Source: Chryseobacterium sp. GVT01B
GTDB lineage: Bacteria; Bacteroidota; Bacteroidia; Flavobacteriales; Weeksellaceae
DNA length: 64,000 nucleotides
Assembly (NCBI RefSeq): GCF_019970045.1
Contig: NZ_JAHXYI010000005.1
Coordinates: 372,001 to 436,000 of the forward strand
Direction: 5' to 3'
Shown: positions 1 to 9,093 of the stretch, in pieces
Position numbering within the stretch: the stretch's first letter is position 1
Layout of the letters: each line of letters opens with the position of its first letter
Made by a program: the position numbers and the translations under genes
The notes under the pieces: model-generated
What the model was told of the DNA's origin: nothing
Database searches by the model: none
Seen by the model: only the letters and a program-made list of their open reading frames with translations

Positions 1-37
1 TTTAAATTTTATCATTTATTAAATAATATATAAAATC

Positions 38-970
38 ATGAAAAAAAAACTGTTATCAACGATATTAATCACAGCAGCTAATATCTTGATATTCTCCCAG
101 GTAGGTATTAATAACGCAACTCCAAAGGCTACCTTGGACATAGTAGGAAAACCTACTGATAATACTACTATGGACGGAATTATTCCTCCCAGAATTACAG
201 GAGACCAATTGCATGGCAAAACGTATACTACGGCTCAAAAGGGTGCTGTTGTTTATGCTACCTCAGCAGCTTCAGATACTAATCTTACTGGTCAAACTAT
301 CAATGTAAAAACCGAAGGAATGTATTATTTTAACGGGCATGTTTGGATCAGATATACTACATCTTCTACTTATATGTCTGCATCCGTAGGAGGTGGTACA
401 GAATATACCTCTAATAATATTGGAGGTTGGGGATGTAGTGGTGCTTTAACTTGTGGCCCAACTGCAGAGGTATTAAGATGGAAAAAACCCGATGGAACCA
501 ATCCTGAGTTTTATGATCCATATGGATTATTTGTAGGAGATGGCACAACTACCCATGCTAGTAATATGAATGGTTTTAAAATACAAGAAGATGGTCTTTA
601 CCAAATCTCCTCTACTATAATTATAAGACCTATTCCATTTATTACAACCTATGTAGCAGCAGGAGCACATATTCCTGTTGTAGCCTATGTATTTCCAAAT
701 GGGACTTATGTTTCAGATTATCTTACAAATACTACTGTCAAGAAATATTTACTAGGAACTGTTGCAGCAGATATGCCTGCCGGTCTTTTAGGAACCATCT
801 CAATCAATACAATGTCTACAGATATATCACTAAAACAAAATGATTTAGTAGTTATAGAATATAAAAATATTTATTATGGAGGCACTCCGGGTTCTGTATT
901 AGGATATACTGTTCCATATGATAATGTAGACACTCAAACTTATTCAAAATTTGGAATTAAAAAGCTATAA
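38..970 (+). CDS. Secreted protein of unknown function
   Basis: 310 residues. The first ~20 (KKK, hydrophobic stretch, FSQ) look like a Sec signal peptide. The next segment, QVGINNATPKATLDIVG, is a pattern often found just after the signal peptide of secreted or surface proteins in Flavobacteriia. The rest is rich in Thr, Gly, Tyr and Asn and has alternating hydrophobic strands, which suggests an all-beta fold (inference). Two Cys at about 131 and 138 (GWGCSGALTCG) could form a disulfide. The function is not recognised. There is no partner gene on the left because the window starts 37 bases upstream; on the right a minus-strand terminator separates it from the next genes. Confidence 0.75.
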   Translation: MKKKLLSTILITAANILIFSQVGINNATPKATLDIVGKPTDNTTMDGIIPPRITGDQLHGKTYTTAQKGAVVYATSAASDTNLTGQTINVKTEGMYYFNGHVWIRYTTSSTYMSASVGGGTEYTSNNIGGWGCSGALTCGPTAEVLRWKKPDGTNPEFYDPYGLFVGDGTTTHASNMNGFKIQEDGLYQISSTIIIRPIPFITTYVAAGAHIPVVAYVFPNGTYVSDYLTNTTVKKYLLGTVAADMPAGLLGTISINTMSTDISLKQNDLVVIEYKNIYYGGTPGSVLGYTVPYDNVDTQTYSKFGIKKL

Positions 971-1035
971 AAAAAATACACAAGAACAAAGTTGAAATAA
1001 AATTACTTCGAATAAGATTCTAATTAACACAAATA

Positions 1036-1069
1036 AAAAAAGCAAAGTCGTTCATTCCTGAACGACTTT
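1036..1069 (-). terminator. Intrinsic terminator for the minus-strand genes
   Basis: Perfect 11-bp arms AAAGTCGTTCA / TGAACGACTTT with a 4-base loop. Read on the minus strand the stem is followed by GC and a run of seven T. It ends transcription from the duplicated block and the small genes to its right. Confidence 0.75.
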
Positions 1070-1099
1070 AGTTGATTTAATATTTATTATACTTTTCAT

Positions 1100-1337
1100 T
1101 TAAGTATACATTACTACAGAAATAAAAAAAGAAAATACAACCAATAGATAAGTACTGAATTTATTTTTTCTGTGGAATATCCGAATCTTTTAGCTCTTTC
1201 TTTTGAGATATTACATTGTGATTTAAAGCCTTTCTTTTAGGTTTTGAGCCTGATGAGCCCGATGATTTTGATCCGGAGCTAAACAGACCAAATACATCCA
1301 AAACCACATCAAATATATCTAAAAAATTCCAGGACAT
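1100..1337 (-). pseudogene. Frameshifted paralogue of the neighbouring small membrane protein
   Basis: An open frame from 1337 to 1161 encodes 58 residues starting MSWNFLDIFDVVLDVFGLF. This matches the start of the protein at 1535-1957 (MAWNFLDGLDIIVDVLELF). The frame stops just after a run of six A (1169-1164 on the minus strand). Removing one base there opens a frame ending at 1100 that encodes FSFFISVVMYT, which matches the last membrane segment of the neighbour (AFFISAVMYS). The middle is shorter than in the neighbour. It is best read as an internally deleted, frameshifted duplicate; the 58-residue form could still be made. Confidence 0.6.
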
Positions 1338-1350
1338 AGCTAATCTTTAT

Positions 1351-1495
1351 TTATCTTCCAATTTATGTACTTTCTTCGTTCCTTCATACATTTCGTACTG
1401 TAAAAATCTCGTTTCCAGCTTTCCGTTGAAAAGTTTGATCTTTCTTGAAGGACGTAAACCGATTCTTCACGGCTTCAAGATCAGAAGAGATAATT
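1351..1495 (-). pseudogene. Duplicated 3' fragment of the rRNA methyltransferase gene
   Basis: About 145 bases nearly identical to the 3' end of the methyltransferase gene at 1987-3153 (positions about 1991-2136). The match covers its last ~45 codons, with a few substitutions and a 2-base deletion near 1462. The fragment has no start and breaks off at 1495. It lies directly upstream (minus strand) of the frameshifted small gene, the same order as in the intact copy, so both were duplicated together. Confidence 0.8.
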
Positions 1496-1534
1496 CTGGT
1501 TATATAACTTCTTTATATTTTTACTTTAAAACCT

Positions 1535-1957
1535 TTATATAAACCAGCCAGATCTGAAATAGCTATACATTACTGCAGAAATAAAGAAAGCAATTACCGA
1601 ACAACTGAACAGGAGCAGTTTAAAGATATTCTTAAAATAATAGAGCTCCATCACATGTAATATAAAAAACATTACAAATGAAATCACAACTCCTATTAAG
1701 GAAGTTACAACCAAAGTTTGTGTGTAATTTTCTGCTGGCAATGGATCTTTAAAAACAATCAGAAAAAGGAATATTGTAGCTGCAATAAGCCCAGCACTGA
1801 CTTTCTCTGTAAAATATTTAGATCTTCCTGAACTCTTTTTTTGTGGCTTCTCATCATAGTTCAGGCTTTTTCTATCAGAAGTTGAACGTGAACCAGAACC
1901 AAACAGCTCCAATACATCGACAATTATATCAAGTCCATCAAGAAAATTCCAGGCCAT
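1535..1957 (-). CDS. Small membrane protein, unknown function
   Basis: 140 residues. The amphipathic N-terminus (MAWNFLDGLDIIVDVLELFGSGSRS) is followed by a basic linker and three hydrophobic segments at about 53-69, 81-104 and 111-132, so it is probably an inner-membrane protein. The family is not recognised. It starts 29 bases after the stop of the methyltransferase gene and is probably cotranscribed with it. A decayed paralogue sits at 1100-1337, so this gene is the intact member of a tandem duplication. Confidence 0.65.
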   Translation of the reverse strand: MAWNFLDGLDIIVDVLELFGSGSRSTSDRKSLNYDEKPQKKSSGRSKYFTEKVSAGLIAATIFLFLIVFKDPLPAENYTQTLVVTSLIGVVISFVMFFILHVMELYYFKNIFKLLLFSCSVIAFFISAVMYSYFRSGWFI

Positions 1958-1986
1958 CAGTTTATTATTCTAAACGATACAAACTA

Positions 1987-3153
1987 TTATTTATTTTCCT
2001 CCAGCTTATGTACTTTCTTCGTTCCTTCATACATTTCGTACTGTAAAAATCTCGTTTCCAGTTTTCCGTTGAAAAGTTTGATCTTTCTTGAAGGACGTAA
2101 ACCTATTTTCTTCACCGCTTCAAGATCAGAAGAGATCAGCCATGCCAATGTATTCGGATAATTAGTTTTGAAAGTATCCCCGATTTTTTTGTAGAAATCA
2201 TCATCATTAATGGAAATTCTCTCGTCATATGGAGGGTTAAATACCATCAATAAAGGGAAAAGTTCTTTTTTAGACTCAAAGAAGTTTTGTTTTTTAATCT
2301 CAATGATATCTTCCATTTCTGCCGCTTCTACGTTCATTCTTGCAGCATTCAGCATTCTTGCATCAATGTCATACCCAACAATTTTTCCATCAAACTGTCT
2401 GACTCTGTTAATTCTGAATTCTTTAATTTTCGAGAACAGTTCTGCATCATAATTATTCCAGTTCTGGAATCCGAATCTCTTTCTGAAGATCTGAGCCGGA
2501 AGATCCAGAGCAATCATAGCTGCTTCAATCAATAATGTTCCGGAACCACACATAGGATCAAGGAAATTACCTTTTCCATCCCATCCTGCAAGCTGAAGCA
2601 TTCCGCTAGCCAAAACCTCATTGATAGGTGCTTCTCCCTGTTCTCTTCTGTATCCTCTTTTGAACAAAGGATCTCCTGAAGAGTCCATTGAGATCATTAC
2701 CAATTCTCTGTCAATATGAAGATGGAATTTGATATCCGGATTTCTTGTTTCTACATTCGGGCGTCTTTTGAATTTTTCCTGGAAATAATCCACGATCGCA
2801 TCCTTCATTTTTAAAGTTACAAACTGTGAGTGTTTGAACGTTTCAGAGTTTACTGTCGCATCAATAGAGAAAGACTGGTCTACATCCATAAAGTTTTCCC
2901 ATTCAAACTTGAAAAGTCTGTCATAAAACTGATGCTGGTTGAAAGCCTTGAACTCATGAATGGGCACCAGAATTTTCAATGCTGTTCTTGCAGAGTAATT
3001 GATTTTGTAAAGAAAACCCAGATCTCCTTCACAATTTACCGCTCTGTTTTTAATTTCAACATTCCTTCCACCCAATTTTTTGATTTCTTCTGCCAGAATC
3101 TGCTCCAATCCGAAGAATGTCTTTATCTGTATTTTAATATTTTCTGTATCCAT
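1987..3153 (-). CDS. rlmL: THUMP-domain class I rRNA methyltransferase (RlmL N-terminal type)
   Basis: 388 residues. It has a ferredoxin-like/THUMP region (about 1-165) followed by a Rossmann methyltransferase domain: the SAM-binding motif FLDPMCGSGTLLIEAA lies at 197-212 and the catalytic motif FNPPYDERI at 305-313. N-P-P-Y is typical of N2-guanine and N6-adenine methyltransferases. The best match is the RlmL/YpsC group that methylates 23S rRNA (G2445 in E. coli). It lacks the second, RlmK-like domain of the E. coli fusion. A candidate minus-strand -7 box TAAATTTG lies at 3276-3269. The 3' end of the gene is duplicated downstream at 1351-1495. The gene name is by family similarity. Confidence 0.85.
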   Translation of the reverse strand: MDTENIKIQIKTFFGLEQILAEEIKKLGGRNVEIKNRAVNCEGDLGFLYKINYSARTALKILVPIHEFKAFNQHQFYDRLFKFEWENFMDVDQSFSIDATVNSETFKHSQFVTLKMKDAIVDYFQEKFKRRPNVETRNPDIKFHLHIDRELVMISMDSSGDPLFKRGYRREQGEAPINEVLASGMLQLAGWDGKGNFLDPMCGSGTLLIEAAMIALDLPAQIFRKRFGFQNWNNYDAELFSKIKEFRINRVRQFDGKIVGYDIDARMLNAARMNVEAAEMEDIIEIKKQNFFESKKELFPLLMVFNPPYDERISINDDDFYKKIGDTFKTNYPNTLAWLISSDLEAVKKIGLRPSRKIKLFNGKLETRFLQYEMYEGTKKVHKLEENK

Positions 3154-3252
3154 AAGTGTGAATTAAAAGATTTAAAGCTTTAATAATTAAAAGATTAGCC
3201 CTCCAACTTCTTGTCCAATTGAATTTTTCAATCTCTTAATGTTGTAAAATAC

Positions 3253-3286
3253 TTTGCTTTTAACCGCACAAATTTAGTTATTTTTG
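3253..3286 (+). promoter_or_regulatory. Bacteroidetes-type promoter, apparently leaderless
   Basis: TTTG at 3253-3256, a 22-base spacer, then TATTTTTG at 3279-3286, matching the flavobacterial -33/-7 consensus (TTTG, TAnnTTTG). The ATG of the next gene begins 4 bases after the -7 box, so the transcript probably begins at or within a base or two of the start codon. Confidence 0.65.
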
Positions 3287-3290
3287 CATT

Positions 3291-4016
3291 ATGGAATGGT
3301 TTGAATCTTGGTTTGATACCCCTTATTATCATTTGCTTTATAGCAACAGAGACTATACTGAAGCTGAAAACTTCATTAAAAAGCTCACAGCGGACCTTCA
3401 GCTTCCGCCTCAGTCGAAAATCATAGATCTTGCCTGCGGAAAGGGAAGACACTCTGTTTTCCTTAATAAATTAGGATATGATGTTTTGGGTCTTGATCTT
3501 TCCAGACAAAGTATTGAATCTGACAAACAATATGAAAATCAAACTCTGCTTTTTGAAGTTCATGATATGAGAAACCCAATTGATGCAGACCCGATGGATG
3601 CTGTATTCAATTTATTTACAAGTTTTGGGTATTTTGACAATGAAAATGATGACAAAAAAGTATTCCAGTCGGTTTACAATGCATTGAAGCCCGGAGGATA
3701 TTTTGTGCTGGATTATCTGAATGAAGAGTATGTAAGAAAAACTTTAGTCCCTGAAACAACAATCACCCGTGGTGATATAGATTTCAGGATTCTTAAAAAG
3801 ATAGAGGGCAGACATGTCATCAAAGATATCCGTTTTGAAGCAGACGGTAAGCCTTTTCATTTCTTTGAAAAAGTAAAGCTTCACACATTAGAAGCCATTC
3901 ATGCTTATGCTTCGGAATGTGGTTTTGAAAGAATAAAAATCTGGGGAGATTATCAGCTGAATGAATTTAAAAAAGAAAATTCCCCGCGTTGCATCAATTT
4001 ATTTAAGAAAAAATAA
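3291..4016 (+). CDS. Class I SAM-dependent methyltransferase
   Basis: 241 residues. The Rossmann motif I is IIDLACGKGRHSVFL (44-58). An acidic motif II (VLGLDLS) and the usual LKPGGYFVLDYL strand before the C-terminal half follow, which places it in the Methyltransf_11/25 type. The substrate cannot be told from sequence. The stop overlaps the ATG of the next gene (TAATG), so it is translationally coupled to the ZIP transporter. The start is supported by a promoter 4 bases upstream. Confidence 0.85.
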   Translation: MEWFESWFDTPYYHLLYSNRDYTEAENFIKKLTADLQLPPQSKIIDLACGKGRHSVFLNKLGYDVLGLDLSRQSIESDKQYENQTLLFEVHDMRNPIDADPMDAVFNLFTSFGYFDNENDDKKVFQSVYNALKPGGYFVLDYLNEEYVRKTLVPETTITRGDIDFRILKKIEGRHVIKDIRFEADGKPFHFFEKVKLHTLEAIHAYASECGFERIKIWGDYQLNEFKKENSPRCINLFKKK

Positions 4017-4744
4017 TGACAACAGTACTTTTACTGATTTTAAGTGTAATAACAGGAGTATTCCTGGGAAAGCACTTTGGTAAAAAAGAAAAACTGGCCA
4101 AAAATCTACTGATATTAAGTGCCGGTTTTTTAATTACAATCTGTCTCAATGAAGTTTTCCCTCAGGTGTATACCTCTGCTGGAAGCAATAGTCTTGGAAT
4201 ATTTGTAATTGCAGGAGTTCTTCTACAGATGATTCTGGAAGCTCTTACCAAAGGTTTTGAACACGGACACTTCCATCATCATAATGAACACAATATTCTT
4301 CCTGCTGCTTTAATGGTCGGATTGTTTATCCATGCTTTCATTGAAGGAATCCCTCTTGCCAATGAAGAGCATGAGATGTCCCCTTATCTTTGGGGAATTG
4401 TATTTCACAATCTTCCCATTTCATTTATTCTGGGGGCATTTTTATTCAACAGAAAAGGAGAATCAAAAAGTTCTTCATCTTATCCTTCTATTCTCATTGT
4501 TGCCTTATTTGCTTTGGCCTCTCCAATGGGAATGTTGTTAGGAAACTATTTCAATCCTGATCTTCAGCCCTATTTTCTGGCTATCGTAGGAGGAATTTTC
4601 CTTCACATTTCATCGGTAATCATTTTTGAAAGTAATAAAAATCACAATATTGACTGGGTCAAAATCGGACTGGTTGTTCTAGGAGTTTCACTTGCATTGA
4701 TGATGCATCTCTTCCATCAACATCCTGCTGCTCATTCTCATTAA
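4016..4744 (+). CDS. ZIP-family divalent metal (zinc) transporter
   Basis: 242 residues with about seven to eight hydrophobic segments. It carries a His-rich cytoplasmic loop (HGHFHHHNEH, 83-92) and the two ZIP signature helices, HAFIEGIPL (106-114) and HNLPISF (131-137), whose His and Glu residues bind metal. ZIP proteins import zinc and sometimes iron or manganese across the inner membrane. It ends with a His-containing tail (HQHPAAHSH). It is cotranscribed with the methyltransferase by a 1-base overlap and followed by a strong terminator. Confidence 0.88.
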   Translation: MTTVLLLILSVITGVFLGKHFGKKEKLAKNLLILSAGFLITICLNEVFPQVYTSAGSNSLGIFVIAGVLLQMILEALTKGFEHGHFHHHNEHNILPAALMVGLFIHAFIEGIPLANEEHEMSPYLWGIVFHNLPISFILGAFLFNRKGESKSSSSYPSILIVALFALASPMGMLLGNYFNPDLQPYFLAIVGGIFLHISSVIIFESNKNHNIDWVKIGLVVLGVSLALMMHLFHQHPAAHSH

Positions 4745-4750
4745 AAAATA

Positions 4751-4784
4751 AAAAAAGCTCCGGAATTTCCCAGAGCTTTTTTTA
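4751..4784. terminator. Bidirectional intrinsic terminator
   Basis: Arms AAAAAGCTC / GAGCTTTTT around a 12-base loop, with A and T runs on both sides. It serves the ZIP gene on the plus strand and the outer-membrane protein gene on the minus strand. Confidence 0.8.
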
Positions 4785-4806
4785 TTGTATATAGCTTATC
4801 TAAAGC

Positions 4807-6216
4807 TTAGAATTTCCATCCTACTGTAAGGAAGAAATTGTTTCTGTTATTTTTAACCTCACTTGCTGCATACGCATCACTTTCAAAGATGTTATTGGCA
4901 GAATAATAAGATGAATCAGAATTTCCGTCCATATATCCTCTCATAAAAGGGTTAGTGTACTTAGATGAGATATTCTGATAAGATGCATCTACATAGAATG
5001 ATTTGAAATCATACCCGATACCGAAAGAAAGTGTATTTCTGTCACTTAGCATCATGTTGCTGTACGATTGATCTCCTACAGTACCAGCATCATTAAATCT
5101 ACTGATCGTAAGGGCATCAAAAGGACTTGACTGGTAAGCATAACCTCCTCTCAGTCTGAACTGCTGTACTCTGTACTCAGCTCCTACTCTCACTTCAGAA
5201 AGGTTTTTATAATTCTCTTTAAAGAAATCATTTAATGATCTTTCTGCACCGCCGTATACTTTATAATCAGGCTTTGTAAGTCCAAGGGTATAGTCTACGT
5301 TCAAAGAGAAGTTTTTACTTGCTACAAATGCAGCACTCACTGTTGCTTTAAGCGGTGAAGTAAACTTTCTGTTTTCAGCACCCATATCGTCTCCGTAAAC
5401 AGGATCATTATAGAAATAATAATTTCTGTCTATTGTCCAGAATGTAGGAGTTTCAAGAGATGCTCCCACTCTGAAATTAGGACTTAGCTTTCCGATAACC
5501 CCTAATGAAGCAGAAAAACCTGATGATCTTTCTGTATAAGGAGTATCCTGCTTACTGAACCCTTCTGTAGAATTATTGGCAAGATTTCGGTAAAATAAAG
5601 TATCATATTGATCAACTGAAGCGTTGAAAAAATTGAAACCTGCTCCTAAGTATAAATTATGATTGTAATTCGCTCCTACCCCAAAACTCATCTTTGACAA
5701 ATTACCATATCTTTCATAGATATGTCCTGCCAATGCTGCATCCTTGGTTATATCATCTTTATCAAAAGCGTAAACAACATTGTTATTACCCGGTGACTGA
5801 ATTACATTATCAAGAGACTGATTGGAAAAATTAATACCGATATTAATAAACTTCCAAGCCGTTTCTGTCATCAGCGGGAAAGCAATGATCCCTCCTGCAT
5901 TTCCAAGGTCTCCCTTAGTTTTGCTATAGTCTATGGTAGATCCAGCCAAAGAGCTGCTGTTTTTATTGCCTAAAATAGATAAAGTTCCTGAAACCTCTCC
6001 TGAAATAGCTACCCCTAAACCTGCCGGGTTGGTAAGCAAAGAGTTTGCATCACCACCCAGTGCACCATTAGCTCCAGCCATTGCATTGAACTTAGCTGAT
6101 CCCACCATAGGAGTACTTGAGTAAACATCCACGGTATTTCTTATCACAGAAACATCCTGAGCCTGCGCATAAAATGCCGCAGAAATACTCATTAATACTA
6201 AAGATTTTTTTAACAT
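4807..6216 (-). CDS. Outer-membrane beta-barrel protein, OMPP1/FadL-like
   Basis: 469 residues with a signal peptide (MLKKSLVLMSISAAFYAQAQ). The segment AMAGANGALGGDANSLLTNPAGLG (about 46-69) is the N-terminal plug signature of the OMPP1/FadL/TodX transport family. Many amphipathic strands follow, and the last residue is Phe (TVGWKF), as in barrel proteins recognised by BamA. FadL-type proteins pass hydrophobic molecules through the outer membrane; the substrate here is unknown. The lipoprotein gene upstream ends 29 bases before this start, so the two are probably one operon. Confidence 0.8.
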   Translation of the reverse strand: MLKKSLVLMSISAAFYAQAQDVSVIRNTVDVYSSTPMVGSAKFNAMAGANGALGGDANSLLTNPAGLGVAISGEVSGTLSILGNKNSSSLAGSTIDYSKTKGDLGNAGGIIAFPLMTETAWKFINIGINFSNQSLDNVIQSPGNNNVVYAFDKDDITKDAALAGHIYERYGNLSKMSFGVGANYNHNLYLGAGFNFFNASVDQYDTLFYRNLANNSTEGFSKQDTPYTERSSGFSASLGVIGKLSPNFRVGASLETPTFWTIDRNYYFYNDPVYGDDMGAENRKFTSPLKATVSAAFVASKNFSLNVDYTLGLTKPDYKVYGGAERSLNDFFKENYKNLSEVRVGAEYRVQQFRLRGGYAYQSSPFDALTISRFNDAGTVGDQSYSNMMLSDRNTLSFGIGYDFKSFYVDASYQNISSKYTNPFMRGYMDGNSDSSYYSANNIFESDAYAASEVKNNRNNFFLTVGWKF

Positions 6217-6245
6217 TATTTTTTAATAGTTTATTCGTTTGAAAA

Positions 6246-7355
6246 TTATCTGAATCCACCTCTGCCTCCGCCGCCGGATCTCATTCCGCCACCGCCGCCA
6301 GAAGAACCGCCTCTGAAGCCGCCTCCACCGGAGTTGAAGCCACCGCTAGATCTGAAACCTCCTGAATCATTAGATCTGAAGCCTCCATTATTGTTGTTTC
6401 TAGGCTGTGATTGCTGATAATTATAATTAGGTCTTGTCTGTGGTGCAGTATTACGGAATCCACCATTTGAATTGGAGTTTCTGAAACCGCCATTTGAGTT
6501 GGAATTTCTGAAGCCACCATTATCTGTGTTTCTAAATCCGCCGTTACTATTTCTGAAACCTCCGTTTGAATTAGAATCTCTGAAACCTCCGTTATTTCCG
6601 TTTCTGAAACCACCATTAGTATTTCGGAAGCCTGAATTGGCTGTATTGGTTCTGTATACTGCGTTAGCTACACCTGTATTCTGGAATCCTCCTCCACTGG
6701 CACCGCTTCTTCTGTAAACAGGTCTGTTGTAGTATCCGCCACCCCAGTAACCGCCTCCGTATCCCCAATAAGGGTTTCCGTAACCGCCCCAGAATGGGTC
6801 ATAATATCCACCGTATCCCCAGTATGGATTTCCCCATCCGTAAGAGCCTCCCCAGCCCCATCCGAATGATCCGCCCCAACCCCAGGATATGCTTGCACCC
6901 CAGCCCCAGCCGCGGTTCATGCCCCAGCCCCAATATGGGCTGTAACCACCATACCAGCCCCAAGGAGATCCCCATCCCCATGAGTTGTCATAGTAGTTTG
7001 TCTGCGAACCTGCATAAAGTCCCCAGTCTGAATCGGTAGCATTGGAGTTCCAATTGGTGTTGGTACCACTCCAGTCATTATATCTGTTTTGCTGTTCTCT
7101 GGAATTCGCCTCTGCATTTTGAATAACATTGGAATCCTGATAATAGTCATAATATTCTCCTACTCTGTTTCCGCTATCATTAATGATAACTCCTTCAGGT
7201 AGCGTATCCTTATTGGGGTCGTAATACACCCCATCCGTCTCGCTATACCCTCCCATCTGAGCACCACAAGACACAAGTAATAATCCGCCTGATATTGCCA
7301 ACACCCCTTTGGATCTTAGCAGACCAAGCAAATTTTTATGTATATTTCTTTTCAT
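6246..7355 (-). CDS. Gly/Trp/Asn-rich lipoprotein with GGFRN repeats
   Basis: 369 residues. A lipoprotein signal ends in LLVSC with the lipidated Cys at 30. It is followed by an acidic N-terminal part (31-120), a region very rich in Gly, Trp and Tyr (124-207, units such as WGWG and NPYWGYGG), then eight or so GGFRN units (241-303) and a Gly/Arg/Ser-rich tail. It is probably anchored in the outer membrane and exposed or periplasmic; no enzymatic domain is seen. It is likely cotranscribed with the downstream barrel protein. A candidate minus-strand -7 box, TATTTTTG, lies at 7443-7436. The low-complexity composition makes family assignment unsafe. Confidence 0.7.
   Translation of the reverse strand: MKRNIHKNLLGLLRSKGVLAISGGLLLVSCGAQMGGYSETDGVYYDPNKDTLPEGVIINDSGNRVGEYYDYYQDSNVIQNAEANSREQQNRYNDWSGTNTNWNSNATDSDWGLYAGSQTNYYDNSWGWGSPWGWYGGYSPYWGWGMNRGWGWGASISWGWGGSFGWGWGGSYGWGNPYWGYGGYYDPFWGGYGNPYWGYGGGYWGGGYYNRPVYRRSGASGGGFQNTGVANAVYRTNTANSGFRNTNGGFRNGNNGGFRDSNSNGGFRNSNGGFRNTDNGGFRNSNSNGGFRNSNSNGGFRNTAPQTRPNYNYQQSQPRNNNNGGFRSNDSGGFRSSGGFNSGGGGFRGGSSGGGGGMRSGGGGRGGFR
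6447..6635 (-). repeat. In-frame GGFRN repeat region of the lipoprotein
   Basis: Codes residues 241-303. It contains eight near-identical GGFRN/D units separated by NSN, NGN or NTD spacers. The DNA repeats closely enough to allow slippage, so copy number may vary between strains. Confidence 0.8.
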
Positions 7356-7382
7356 GATAACGTAAAAATTTTTAATTTAAAT

Positions 7383-7390
7383 TATATTTG
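7383..7390 (+). promoter_or_regulatory. -7 promoter element upstream of proS
   Basis: TATATTTG fits TAnnTTTG. It would give a leader of about 105 bases. The leader contains three copies of TGTAC followed by an A run (from 7396, 7407 and 7472) and an AT-rich inverted repeat near 7425-7451, whose roles are unknown. Confidence 0.4.
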
Positions 7391-7499
7391 CAATCTGTAC
7401 CAAAAATGTACCAAAATACTGGTAAAAAAATCTATCAAAAATAGATTTTTATTTTTAGATAACAATAATGTACAAAAGTTAAAAAAATTTTAAAAAATA

Positions 7500-8975
7500 A
7501 TGGCAAAATTAACCTCAAGAAGCGAAGATTACAGCAAATGGTATAATGAGCTGGTTGTAAAAGCTGATTTAGCTGAAAACTCAGGCGTGCGTGGATGTAT
7601 GGTGATCAAACCGTATGGCTATGCGATCTGGGAAAAAATGCGTGATGAAATGGATAAAAAGTTCAAAGAAACAGGTCACGTTAACGCATACTTCCCGCTT
7701 TTTGTGCCCAAGAGCTTGTTTGAGGCTGAGGAAAAAAATGCAGAAGGTTTTGCAAAAGAATGCGCTGTTGTTACTCACTACAGATTAAAAACCGATCCGG
7801 ACAATCCATCCAAACTGATTGTAGACCCGGATGCGAAACTGGAAGAAGAGCTTATCGTTCGTCCTACTTCAGAAGCTATTATCTGGAATACATATAAAAA
7901 CTGGATTCAGTCTTACAGAGACTTACCGATACTGATCAACCAATGGGCGAATGTTGTTCGTTGGGAAATGAGAACACGTCTTTTCTTAAGAACTGCAGAA
8001 TTCTTATGGCAGGAGGGCCACACCGCTCACGCAACAAAAGATGAAGCTGTGGAAGAAGCAGAAAAAATGAATAAAGTATATGCAGATTTTGCAGAAAACT
8101 TTATGGCAATGCCGGTAATTCAGGGGTTAAAAACACCTTCTGAAAGATTCGCTGGAGCTGATGAAACCTATTGTATTGAAGCATTAATGCAGGATGGAAA
8201 AGCTTTACAGGCGGGAACATCTCACTTCTTAGGACAGAATTTCGCAAAAGCATTTGACGTAAAATTCACCAATAAAGAAGGGAAAATAGAACATGCGTGG
8301 GCTACATCATGGGGAACATCAACCCGTTTGATGGGAGCTTTGATTATGACACACTCTGACGATTTCGGATTGGTACTGCCTCCTACCCTGGCACCGATTC
8401 AGGTGGTGATTGTTCCGATCTTTAAGGGAGAAGAGCAGTTAGAGCAAATCAGTGAAGTAGCGTTGGATATTCAGGCTAAACTGAAAGCAAAAGGTATTTC
8501 TGTGAAATTTGACAATGATACTCAGAACAAACCAGGTTGGAAATTTGCAGAATACGAATTGAAAGGAGTTCCTGTAAGAATCGCGATGGGACCAAGAGAT
8601 CTTGAAAATAAATCTGTGGAAATTGCGAGAAGAGATAATCTGACAAAAGAAGTTCGTTCTATCGAAGGTCTGGACTCTTATATCGAAGATCTATTGAAAA
8701 CAATTCAGCAGGATCTTTATAACAAAGCTCTTGAATTCAGAAAAGATAATTTTACGAAAGTGGATACTTACGAAGAATTCAAAAAAGTCTTGGAAGAAAA
8801 AGGTGGTTTCATCTATGCGCATTGGGATGGTACAGCTGAAGAAGAAGAACAGATCAAGGATGAAACGAAGGCTACCATCAGATGTATTCCTTTAGATGAT
8901 GATGTAGAAGAAGGAATTTCATTGGTTTCCGGAAAACCATCTAAGAGACGTGTGTTATTCGCAAAAGCTTATTAA
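7500..8975 (+). CDS. proS: Prolyl-tRNA synthetase
   Basis: 491 residues, the length of the short archaeal/eukaryotic-like ProS. It lacks the editing domain inserted between motifs 2 and 3 of the long bacterial form. Class II motifs are visible: [12 protein letters not shown], the motif 2 region [20 protein letters not shown], and a C-terminal anticodon-binding domain (VVIVPIFKG onward). It charges tRNA-Pro in the cytoplasm. It is divergent from the lipoprotein gene and monocistronic by layout. Confidence 0.95.
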   Translation: MAKLTSRSEDYSKWYNELVVKADLAENSGVRGCMVIKPYGYAIWEKMRDEMDKKFKETGHVNAYFPLFVPKSLFEAEEKNAEGFAKECAVVTHYRLKTDPDNPSKLIVDPDAKLEEELIVRPTSEAIIWNTYKNWIQSYRDLPILINQWANVVRWEMRTRLFLRTAEFLWQEGHTAHATKDEAVEEAEKMNKVYADFAENFMAMPVIQGLKTPSERFAGADETYCIEALMQDGKALQAGTSHFLGQNFAKAFDVKFTNKEGKIEHAWATSWGTSTRLMGALIMTHSDDFGLVLPPTLAPIQVVIVPIFKGEEQLEQISEVALDIQAKLKAKGISVKFDNDTQNKPGWKFAEYELKGVPVRIAMGPRDLENKSVEIARRDNLTKEVRSIEGLDSYIEDLLKTIQQDLYNKALEFRKDNFTKVDTYEEFKKVLEEKGGFIYAHWDGTAEEEEQIKDETKATIRCIPLDDDVEEGISLVSGKPSKRRVLFAKAY

Positions 8976-9093
8976 AAATTTTAATGATTTTAAAAAAAAT
9001 CGTTAATTTTTAAAGAAATATTCAAAAAAAAGTGACATTTGGACGGATTTTTGTTTAAATTTATCTCAACATTAATCAAAAAAATTTATTATT

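Noticed and set aside
6281..7150. Several long frames on both strands within the Gly/Asn-rich lipoprotein gene
   Set aside because: They are shadows of a repetitive, low-complexity coding sequence; only the frame with the lipoprotein signal makes sense.
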